From Anaerolineae bacterium (GTDB taxonomy: Bacteria > Chloroflexota > Anaerolineae > B4-G1 > SLSP01): a stretch of 5,334 bases of DNA. The notes below the pieces were generated by a model. The model did not search any database. It was not told the origin of the DNA and worked only from the letters and a program-made list of their open reading frames with translations. Positions 1 to 5,334 of the stretch are shown piece by piece. Position numbers and translations under genes: made by a program. The stretch is taken from positions 1 through 5,334 of the forward strand of contig JAFGNI010000692.1 of NCBI GenBank assembly GCA_016927095.1. Direction: 5' to 3'. Positions within the stretch are counted from its first letter, which is position 1. Every line of letters begins with the position of its first letter.

Positions 1-2571
1 ACCGGGCGTGATGAGACCACGGGCACCGAGACCGTGGAGGTGATCCACGAGGCGCTGATCCGCAGCTGGGGCCAGACGCAGGTATGGATGGCGGAAGATC
101 GCTCCTTCAGGTCCTGGCAGGAGCGGCTGCGGATCGGCTTGCACACGTGGGAGAGCAGTGGTCACGACGAGGGGGCGCTGCTACGCGGCGCGCCGCTCGC
201 CGAGGCGGAGACATGGCTGCGGCTCCGGGCAGTCGATCTGGGTCAGGCGGAGAGGACGTTCGTGGAGGAAGGTCTGGCTCTCCGCGGGCGTCGTGCCGCC
301 GAGCGGGAGGCCCAGCGCCAAGCGGAGCTCGAGGCGGCGAGGCGATTGCAGGAAGCGCATGGCGTTGCGTTGCGTCAGGCGGCGATTGGGCTGGCCTCCG
401 AGGCCCGGCTGCAGATGCAGGGGCCCAATCAGGACCTGGCAGTGCTGCTGGCGCTGGAGGCGGTGGGCGCCTACCCCTATACATGGCAGGCGGAGCTCGC
501 GCTCGCCGAGATCGTATGCGACTTCCGGCTTGTCTGGCGGTTCGCCCACGGCGTGCCGGTCATGTGGCCGGCGCAGGTTGCTCCCGACGGGACGAAGTTC
601 CTGACGGCGTCGAACGACGGTGTGCTGCGAGTCTTCGATCTGGCCACCGGAAAGAACCTCCTCACCGTGCAGGCCTACGAGGGGGTGGCGGCGAACTGGC
701 ATAGAGCTCGGTGGTCGCCCTCGGGAGACCGGATCCTCACGCATTCTCCCTATAGCGGCACACCCCGGGTGTGGGACGCCCAGAGCGGGGAGCTTCTGGT
801 AGAGTGTGTGGCCGATGGCAACAGCTTGGCAGAGTGGGATGGGACACGGATCGTGACCTACCGCATGGATAGGGTCGTGAGAATCTGGGACGCCCGCACC
901 GGGGAGCAGCTCCACGCCCTTACGGGGATCGAGGATCAGTACGTGTCCCTCTCCCCCGACGGCAAGTGGATCGCGACCTGGACCGGCCAAATCTGGGATG
1001 CCGAGACCGGCGAGCTTGCTTACACGCTCGCCGAATGTGAGGAGGCCATCGCGCAGGGCGAACGTTCGTGGTTCAGCTGGTCTCCGGACGGCGCACGGCT
1101 GGGCACGGGGATAGCCGGCACCGCATGGGTGTGGGACGCCGCGACGGGCGAGGAGGTCCTGGCCCTACAGACAGGTTATAGGGGCAAGGCTGACCTGAGG
1201 TGGTCACTGGACGGCCGGCGGTTGCTCGTCACCGGCTACACTGGGGACGACTCCCGAGCCGCGATCTGGGACGCTGCGAACGGCGAGAAGCTGCGCGAGC
1301 TTCCTTTCACCGATGGGTTATTCTACCCCATCGAGCCTTGGTCGCCCCAGGGCGATCGCATCGCGGTCCCGGACGCTCAGGGACACGTGACGATCTATGA
1401 TGCGTACTCGGGCGTTGAGGTGCTCCGTCTGCCGGTCGGCACTGACAGGCCCTGCGTGACCTGGCTTCCCGACGGCAGCGGCTTTGCCACAGCGGGCGAC
1501 GATCTGGCAAGGATCTGGCGCATCGCAGCGCCGGGGTTCACTCTGAGCAGCGAGCGTGACACCCCGCCCGACACGTGGGAAGGCCCAAACATCGCGGCTT
1601 GGTCGCCGGACGACACCCGGATCGCACGCCCCTTTGATGATGGCTCGGTCCGGGTCTGGGACGCGGCCTCACGCAGGGAGTGCGTCCGGATCACAAGGGG
1701 CATTCCTCGCCCTGGCATCGCGATCAACTGGGTGGCGTGGTCGCCGGACAGCGGGCGCATCCTGACGGGCGGCGGCGACGGCGGGGTGGAGATCTGGGAT
1801 GCCGCGAGCGGTGCGCGCGTGCTCCGCCTGGCGGGGCACGGTGACGTTGCGCTGGATGAGCACTGGTCGGTCGGCCACGTGGTGATGGGCCTGGCCTGGT
1901 CGCCCGACGGCATGCGTGCGCTGACCACCGGACGAGATCACCGCGCGGTCATCTGGGATACCGCGACCGGCGCGGTGCTGCGGGAGTTCCCCGGCCGTGA
2001 ATACTACGACGGAGCGTGGTCTCCCGATGGGCGACGCGTGGCGTTGTGTGACCAGTTCGGCTATGGCGGGCCCGTCAAGGTCTGGGATGCCGAAACGGGC
2101 GAGGCCCTGCTGACCCTGCTCCCCGACGACTTCGGGTATGGTACCTCTGGCGTAGCGTGGTCGCCGGACGGGACACGGATTGTGACCTTCAGTCTGGACG
2201 GCGTGGGGCGGCTGTGGGATGCCGCGACCGGAGCACTGGTTGGGACCTTCGCGGTTAGGGATTTCTGCTCGGGCGCTCAGTGGTCGCCCACTGGAGATCG
2301 GTTCCTCGTGGGCAGCTATGGCGTCGGCGTGCGGGTGTGGGATGCCGCGACGCTGCAGCAGGTCGCCGGCTACCCTGGCGGTCCCAGCGGCAGCACCGGG
2401 AGCTGGTCGCCGGATGGCACAGCCATTGCCATCGGATACGCCAACGGCGACACCAAGGTCTACCCCGCTTGGGAGTCGCTCGAGGAGCTGATCGCCTACG
2501 CCAAGGCGCACTGCGTCCTGCGCGAGCTGACACCGGAGGAGCGAGCCCAGTATGGGTTGCCGGAGAGGTGA
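1..2571 (+). CDS. C-terminal part of a STAND-NTPase/WD40-repeat regulator (5' end outside window)
   Basis: The reading frame is open from base 1, and the GTG at 34 lies inside a conserved motif (VEVIHEALIRSW), so it is an internal valine and the true start is upstream. Numbering that valine as residue 1: residues 1-70 match the helical end of the bacterial nSTAND1 NTPase module (HEALIRSW, then a GALLRGAPLAEA-like stretch). Residues 71-110 are charged and Glu/Arg/Ala-rich, probably coiled coil. Residues 111-160 carry the LAVLLALEAV helix typical of these proteins. Residues about 165-814 form some 15 WD40-like units, and residues 815-845 are the usual short C-terminal tail (LTPEERAQYGLPER). The transmembrane helix that many relatives have between coiled coil and propeller is not visible, so the protein is probably cytoplasmic. 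Family knowledge: STAND proteins are ATP-driven switches whose repeats sense a ligand or partner; here the ligand is unknown. Domain assignment is secure; function is inferred. Confidence 0.93.
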   Translation, partial: TGRDETTGTETVEVIHEALIRSWGQTQVWMAEDRSFRSWQERLRIGLHTWESSGHDEGALLRGAPLAEAETWLRLRAVDLGQAERTFVEEGLALRGRRAAEREAQRQAELEAARRLQEAHGVALRQAAIGLASEARLQMQGPNQDLAVLLALEAVGAYPYTWQAELALAEIVCDFRLVWRFAHGVPVMWPAQVAPDGTKFLTASNDGVLRVFDLATGKNLLTVQAYEGVAANWHRARWSPSGDRILTHSPYSGTPRVWDAQSGELLVECVADGNSLAEWDGTRIVTYRMDRVVRIWDARTGEQLHALTGIEDQYVSLSPDGKWIATWTGQIWDAETGELAYTLAECEEAIAQGERSWFSWSPDGARLGTGIAGTAWVWDAATGEEVLALQTGYRGKADLRWSLDGRRLLVTGYTGDDSRAAIWDAANGEKLRELPFTDGLFYPIEPWSPQGDRIAVPDAQGHVTIYDAYSGVEVLRLPVGTDRPCVTWLPDGSGFATAGDDLARIWRIAAPGFTLSSERDTPPDTWEGPNIAAWSPDDTRIARPFDDGSVRVWDAASRRECVRITRGIPRPGIAINWVAWSPDSGRILTGGGDGGVEIWDAASGARVLRLAGHGDVALDEHWSVGHVVMGLAWSPDGMRALTTGRDHRAVIWDTATGAVLREFPGREYYDGAWSPDGRRVALCDQFGYGGPVKVWDAETGEALLTLLPDDFGYGTSGVAWSPDGTRIVTFSLDGVGRLWDAATGALVGTFAVRDFCSGAQWSPTGDRFLVGSYGVGVRVWDAATLQQVAGYPGGPSGSTGSWSPDGTAIAIGYANGDTKVYPAWESLEELIAYAKAHCVLRELTPEERAQYGLPER
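553..2475 (+). repeat. Array of about 15 WD40-type coding repeats
   Basis: The encoded protein repeats a unit of about 35-50 residues built around a W-S-P-D-G-like turn and ending in an I/V-W-D-A-x-T/S-G-like strand. I count 15 units, the last lacking the WD ending. Unit 4 is shortened. A linker rich in Pro, Thr and charged residues (around codons 510-527) follows unit 8, so the array most likely folds as two propellers of seven or eight blades each. The repetition is visible in the DNA as well (recurrent tgggatgccgcgac and tggtcgccggacgg strings), which makes the array prone to gain or loss of blades by recombination. Confidence 0.88.
2562..2571 (+). promoter_or_regulatory. Ribosome binding site of the SARP gene, inside the end of the upstream gene
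   Basis: GGAGAGGTGA lies 4 bases before the ATG at 2576, with the GGAGAGG part 7 bases away. It supports 2576 as the start rather than the in-frame ATG at 2552, which would add eight residues (MGCRRGET) not typical of the family. The site overlaps the last codons and stop of the upstream gene, which suggests translational coupling and one transcript. Confidence 0.6.
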
Positions 2572-2575
2572 GACG

Positions 2576-3628
2576 ATGACGACCTATGCCCTGTACCTGC
2601 TGGGTCTGCCTCGGCTCGAGGTCGACGGATCCCCCGCACACATCGGGCGCCGCAAGGCGCTGGCGCTGCTGGCGTACCTTGCAGTAACCGGCGGCGCCCA
2701 CACCCGTGATGCCCTCGCGGCGCTCCTCTGGCCCGAATGGGACGCCCCAAGCGCTCGCGCGGAGCTGCGCCGGCAGCTCGCACTGCTGCACGAGCTCCTC
2801 GGCCCGGAAGCACTCGAGGCCGACCGCGAGACGGTCCAGCTCAACCCCGACTTCGACCTCCGGCTCGACGTGACCGCGTTCCGCGCCCAGCTTGGGGCGT
2901 GCGCCGGGCACGGGCACCCGGTGACGGAGGCATGCCCCGACTGCGTGCCGCTGCTGGAGGGCGCGGTCGGGCTCTACGCCGGCGACTTCATGGCGGGGTT
3001 CACGCTCGGGGACAGTGCCGCCTTCGACGAGTGGCAGTTCTTCGAGGCAGAGGCCCTGAAGGATGAGGTGGCCTCGGCCTTGGTGCGCCTGGCCACCCGT
3101 CTCACCTCGCAGGGCGACCTTGGCCGCGCGATCGGCTACGCGCGGCGCTGGTTGGCGGTGGACCCCTTGCATGAGCCAGCACACCGGCACCTGATGGTGC
3201 TGTACGCAAAGTCAAACCAGCGGGCGGCAGCGCTGCGGCAGTACGAGACGTGCCGGCGCCTGCTGCAGGAAGAGCTGGGTGCTGAACCCTCGGCGCGGAC
3301 GCAAGCTGCCTACCAGCAGATCCTGAGAGGGGAGGCCTTCCTGGCGCCCATCGCCGTCGAGGCGGTGCTGGAGCATCGCGCCCGGCAGGTAGGGCCGTGC
3401 CCCTACCGGGGGCTCGCCGCGTTCGGGGAGGCGGACGCGCCCTTCTTCTTCAGACGCGAGGTGTTTGTCAAGCAGTTGGAAAAGGCCATCGCGGCCCCGC
3501 CCTTTCTGACCGCGGGTGAACCTCGTGTAGATACTTCAATCCTCCATCCTGTCTGTCGGATTCGATATCACATGCGGAGCCTTCGTTTACACCTAAGGCA
3601 TCGATCATATTCCAGCCTCCAGGGCTAG
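2576..3628 (+). CDS. SARP-family transcription activator (winged helix + BTAD), truncated before the STAND P-loop
   Basis: The 350-residue product begins with an OmpR-like winged-helix DNA-binding domain of the SARP type (residues about 4-95: LYLLGLPRLEVDG, RRKALALLAYLAV, DALAALLWPEW, LRRQLALLHELLG). A bacterial transcriptional activator domain (BTAD, about 97-250) follows, with TPR-like helices, VDPLHEPAHRHLM and RQYETCRRLLQEELG. Residues 275-312 (CPYRGLAAFGEADAPFFF, RREVF) are the recognisable head of an nSTAND1 NTPase domain, although the usual GRE is RRE. The Walker A loop GxxGxGKS expected at about residue 314 is absent; a 36-residue Arg/His/Ser-rich tail with no family resemblance runs to the stop. 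Full-length relatives continue with NTPase and sensor repeats. A cluster C109-x2-H112-x-H114-x5-C120-x2-C123 sits inside the BTAD domain. The gene is probably co-transcribed with the upstream gene. It could be a functional small SARP, as several Streptomyces SARPs consist only of these two domains, or a decaying pseudogene. Confidence 0.85.
   Translation: MTTYALYLLGLPRLEVDGSPAHIGRRKALALLAYLAVTGGAHTRDALAALLWPEWDAPSARAELRRQLALLHELLGPEALEADRETVQLNPDFDLRLDVTAFRAQLGACAGHGHPVTEACPDCVPLLEGAVGLYAGDFMAGFTLGDSAAFDEWQFFEAEALKDEVASALVRLATRLTSQGDLGRAIGYARRWLAVDPLHEPAHRHLMVLYAKSNQRAAALRQYETCRRLLQEELGAEPSARTQAAYQQILRGEAFLAPIAVEAVLEHRARQVGPCPYRGLAAFGEADAPFFFRREVFVKQLEKAIAAPPFLTAGEPRVDTSILHPVCRIRYHMRSLRLHLRHRSYSSLQG
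3515..3628 (+). other. Non-native 3' tail after the truncation point
   Basis: Codons 314-350 of the SARP gene and the stop. Family resemblance ends at PPFLTA (to base 3514). After it, base composition falls and codon choice changes (for example ATA/TCA-type and AT-ending codons appear), while the peptide is rich in Arg, His and Ser. I looked for the missing P-loop in the other two + frames just downstream and did not find it, so this looks like a deletion or insertion junction rather than a single-base frameshift. Confidence 0.6.
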
Positions 3629-3836
3629 AGGGTTGCGCATCCACTAGCCTTCAAGCTATGCAGCCAACAAGTAGCAAGCCCACACTGTTCGGGATTGCCC
3701 ACAACGCAAGACTCCTGTCTAGAGCAATAGCGATCTCTGAAACACACTCCTGAAGACACACTGACTAGGGTTGAAAAGCGGGAGGCCCCGCGGTTGTGCG
3801 AGGCGTCCTTCCGGTGCTATTCTGCGGCCGTGACGT

Positions 3837-3875
3837 GCTGACATCTCAGCTTAGCTGAGTACTAGACGGGCTGAG
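3837..3875. repeat. Three GCTGA(C/G) direct repeats with a nested perfect hairpin
   Basis: GCTGAC at 3837-3842, GCTGAG at 3854-3859 and GCTGAG at 3870-3875 start 17 and 16 bases apart. CTCAGC at 3845-3850 can pair with either of the last two copies; with the nearer one it forms a 6-bp hairpin with a TTA loop. No T-run follows, so it is not an intrinsic terminator on either strand. It may be a protein-binding site or a structured leader; chance cannot be excluded. Confidence 0.4.
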
Positions 3876-3896
3876 AGCACGACTACCCTTTGTCTG

Positions 3897-3923
3897 TTGT
3901 GATCAGAAATGCTAGTGTCACAA
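3897..3923. repeat. Inverted repeat TTGTGA-N15-TCACAA upstream of the glmU -35
   Basis: Perfect 6-base arms at 3897-3902 and 3918-3923, extendable by one T-G wobble pair if formed as RNA. The right arm ends 11 bases before the proposed -35. The arms resemble a CRP half-site (TGTGA/TCACA), but the 15-base gap is far from the 6 bases of a CRP/FNR site. An operator is possible; no regulator can be named. Confidence 0.4.
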
Positions 3924-3934
3924 GGCCCAGCCGT

Positions 3935-3962
3935 TTGTCGCCGGTGCCCGGCGTGCTATAAT
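3935..3962 (+). promoter_or_regulatory. Putative sigma-70-type promoter of glmU with extended -10
   Basis: TATAAT at 3957-3962 is a perfect -10 hexamer, and TGC directly before it (3954-3956) makes an extended -10. TTGTCG at 3935-3940 is a 4-of-6 match to the -35 consensus with a 16-base spacer. Initiation would fall near 3969-3970, giving a leader of about 35 bases before the ATG at 4005. It stands out clearly in GC-rich DNA and implies that glmU is transcribed independently of the regulator genes. Confidence 0.75.
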
Positions 3963-3970
3963 CCCGGCAC
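3939..3970. repeat. Two overlapping palindromes covering the glmU spacer and -10
   Basis: CGCCGG-TGC-CCGGCG (3939-3953) is a perfect 6-base inverted repeat inside the promoter spacer. GTGCCCGG (3944-3951) and CCCGGCAC (3963-3970) form a second inverted repeat with 7 of 8 positions matching; its 11-base centre contains TGCTATAAT. A protein bound to either would block RNA polymerase. In GC-rich DNA such short palindromes also arise by chance. Confidence 0.4.
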
Positions 3971-3991
3971 AGTTCAGCAGACCACAGCGCG

Positions 3992-3997
3992 AAAGGA
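3992..3997 (+). promoter_or_regulatory. Ribosome binding site of glmU
   Basis: AAAGGA ends 7 bases before the ATG at 4005, a standard Shine-Dalgarno sequence and spacing. Together with the N-terminal LAVVILAAGKSTRF motif immediately after the start, it fixes the start codon. Confidence 0.75.
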
Positions 3998-4004
3998 ACC
4001 GGCC

Positions 4005-5334
4005 ATGACTCTTGCCGTCGTGATTCTTGCTGCGGGCAAAAGCACGCGGTTCAAGTCAGATACCCCCAAGGTACTCCACGACTTCGGCGAACGTCCCATG
4101 ATCGACTACAACATCGAGCTGGCGACCGCGCTCTCTGGGACACCCCCCATCTTGGTTGTCGGCGAGGAAACCGAGGGCCCACTCCGTGAGTGGGCCGGCG
4201 ACCGCGTCCGGTTCGCCTTCCAGGAGAAACGGCTGGGGACGGGGCACGCCGTACTACAGACCCGGGAGATGCTTCAGGGCAAGGCTGACCGTGTCCTCGT
4301 TCTGTACGGCGATATGCCGCTCCTCCGGACGTCGACGCTGCAGCGCCTCTGCGCTCTCCAAGATGAGCAACAGGCCAAGTTGGCGATGATCACGATCATC
4401 CGGGACGAGTCCCAAGGCTTCGGGCGCGTGCTACGTGACGACACCGGCAAGGTCGTACGCGTGGTCGAGGAACCAGAGGCCACCCCCAACCAGCTGCAGA
4501 TCCGCGAGCTCAACGCCGGGATCTATATCTATGATGCCGGCTTCCTCTGGGACAACCTGCCGAAGATCGCGCCGAGCGCCGAAAAGGGCGAGATCTACTT
4601 GACCGATATGGTCGAACTCGCCACCACCTCAGGCGGTACGGTTGCCGACTTGGTCCTGGAGGATCCTTCCGAGGCCATGGGCATCAACACACGCGTCGAC
4701 TTTGCGGCGGCCCTCTCTGTCCTGCGACAGCGCATCAACGACGGGTGGATGCTGGCTGGCGTCACACTCGTGGATCCTGCCTCCACCTATATCGGGCCCG
4801 ACGTCACGTTGGGCCGGGATACCATCGTATTGCCCAACACGCACCTCAAGGGCGCCACAACCATTGGGGCGAACTGCGAGATCGGGCCAAACACGGTTAT
4901 CGAGAGCTCAACCATCGGTGATCGCTGTCGGGTGACGGCGTCGGTGATCGAGCACTCCGAGATGGAGCACGACACGGACATCGGCCCTTTCAGCCACCTG
5001 CGCCCCGGCTCCCGGGTCTGCACAGGAGCCCACATTGGCAACTTCGCAGAGATGAAGAAGAGTACGTTGGGTGCCGGTTCTCACATGGGCCATTTCAGCT
5101 ACTTGGGCGACACGACGACCGGTGAGCACGTCAACGTTGGCGCAGGTACGATCACGTGCAACTACGACGGCAAGCAAAAGCACCGCACGACCATCGGCGA
5201 TCACGTCTTCGTCGGGTCCGATTCGCTCCTCATCGCGCCGGTCAAACTGGGCGACTGGGCAAAGACCGGCGCCGGTTCTGTCGTCACCCACGATGTCCCT
5301 GATCGCACAATCGTCTACGGCGTCCCGGCGCGTC
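4005..5334 (+). CDS. glmU: Bifunctional N-acetylglucosamine-1-phosphate uridyltransferase / glucosamine-1-phosphate acetyltransferase (3' end outside window)
   Basis: GlmU acetylates glucosamine-1-phosphate with acetyl-CoA and then couples the product to UTP, giving UDP-GlcNAc for peptidoglycan and other envelope polymers; it is a cytoplasmic trimer. The N-terminal nucleotidyltransferase domain shows LAAGKSTRF and PKVLH (residues 8-25), YGDMPL with D103, GFGRV (138-142), NAG with N170, GEIYLTDMV, and N228; D103 and N228 correspond to the metal ligands of the E. coli enzyme. The C-terminal left-handed beta-helix shows hexapeptide repeats and the acetyltransferase residues R333 (RPG), K351 (EMKKS), H363 (GHFSYLGD, catalytic base) and N386 (TCNYDG), at exactly the E. 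coli numbers. 443 codons are visible, so only about 10-40 C-terminal residues are missing. No frameshift or lost catalytic residue is seen. It has its own promoter. Confidence 0.97.
   Translation, partial: MTLAVVILAAGKSTRFKSDTPKVLHDFGERPMIDYNIELATALSGTPPILVVGEETEGPLREWAGDRVRFAFQEKRLGTGHAVLQTREMLQGKADRVLVLYGDMPLLRTSTLQRLCALQDEQQAKLAMITIIRDESQGFGRVLRDDTGKVVRVVEEPEATPNQLQIRELNAGIYIYDAGFLWDNLPKIAPSAEKGEIYLTDMVELATTSGGTVADLVLEDPSEAMGINTRVDFAAALSVLRQRINDGWMLAGVTLVDPASTYIGPDVTLGRDTIVLPNTHLKGATTIGANCEIGPNTVIESSTIGDRCRVTASVIEHSEMEHDTDIGPFSHLRPGSRVCTGAHIGNFAEMKKSTLGAGSHMGHFSYLGDTTTGEHVNVGAGTITCNYDGKQKHRTTIGDHVFVGSDSLLIAPVKLGDWAKTGAGSVVTHDVPDRTIVYGVPAR

Larger units (their letters stand above)
3629..4004. 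other. 376-base intergenic region without a recognisable gene
   Basis: No reading frame on either strand resembles a protein. No tRNA, rRNA or IS end could be recognised. The left part (to about 3777) is a featureless low-GC stretch; by hand count 124 of 240 bases in 3541-3780 are G or C, against about 75% in a sampled 60-base stretch of the SARP gene (2701-2760). The right part is structured: a small GC hairpin at 3778-3791 (GCGGG/CCCGC), repeats around 3837-3875, an inverted repeat at 3897-3923 and the glmU promoter. The GC hairpin is preceded by AAAA, so only on the - strand would it resemble a weak intrinsic terminator; no - strand gene is visible for it to serve. No convincing terminator follows the SARP gene. 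Confidence 0.7.

Noticed and set aside
34..36. GTG as the start of a complete 845-residue protein.
   Set aside because: The codon is the first valine of the conserved VEVIHEALIRSW motif deep inside the STAND module, the frame stays open to base 1, and no Shine-Dalgarno precedes it.
181..990. Long - strand open frame of 269 codons opposite the WD40 gene, and another at 1669-2511.
   Set aside because: Both lie antisense to a clearly recognised protein in GC-rich DNA where stop codons are rare; their translations are low in recognisable motifs and mirror the repeat periodicity of the real gene.
2255..3190. Open - strand frame of 311 codons spanning the junction of the two regulator genes.
   Set aside because: It overlaps two well-supported + strand genes, shows no domain, and is explained by high GC.
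3741..3762. ACACACT direct repeat (two copies a short distance apart) as a target-site duplication or IS end.
   Set aside because: Seven low-complexity bases with no inverted repeats or transposase nearby; fully compatible with chance.
3778..3791. GC hairpin GCGGG-AGGC-CCCGC next to an A/T tetramer as an intrinsic terminator.
   Set aside because: On the + strand, the direction of all genes here, it is followed by GGTTGTG and not by T's. Only on the - strand is there a TTTT, the stem is just 5 bp, and no - strand gene exists upstream of it.
3871..3917. String resembling a TPP-riboswitch core (CTGAGAG ... ACCCTTTG ... TGATC ... AATGCTAG).
   Set aside because: The strand that should pair with ACCC to form P2 is not where it is needed, there is no P3 hairpin in place, and the P5 stem (CTGG/CCAG equivalent) does not form. 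The segment also lies upstream of the proposed promoter of glmU, which is not a thiamine gene. A covariance-model search would settle it.

Overview
The window reads like high-GC chromosomal DNA from a free-living bacterium, most likely a Chloroflexota member of the Thermomicrobia/Sphaerobacter type. That placement is an inference from three things: GC-rich coding DNA, SARP/BTAD-STAND-WD40 regulators of a kind common in that phylum, and a BTAD domain carrying a Cys/His cluster that I recall from Chloroflexota homologues. No marker here proves the taxon.

Layout, all on the + strand: (1) 1-2571 is the C-terminal part of a large STAND-NTPase/WD40 protein whose start lies upstream of the window. 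(2) 2576-3628 starts 4 bases after that stop and is the N-terminal part of what looks like the same protein class: winged helix, BTAD, then the first ~38 residues of a STAND NTPase domain. It breaks off where the Walker A loop should begin and ends in a 36-residue tail unlike the family. (3) From about 3515 to 4004 there is no recognisable gene. GC drops to about 52% in 3541-3780, and the part nearest glmU holds several inverted and direct repeats and a strong promoter. (4) 4005 to the window end is glmU, complete apart from its last residues.

The first two genes look like neighbouring copies, or halves of copies, of a DNA-binding/NTPase/sensor regulator in which a BTAD transcription activator is controlled by a STAND switch that reads signals through a C-terminal beta-propeller. 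The second copy has lost the switch and sensor but keeps a complete DNA-binding/BTAD module, so it may act as a small, unswitched SARP or may be decaying. glmU is a housekeeping cell-envelope gene with its own promoter and is probably unrelated in function to the regulators.

The points most worth checking are the truncation at the P-loop, the Cys/His cluster inside the BTAD domain, and the nested palindromes over the glmU promoter.
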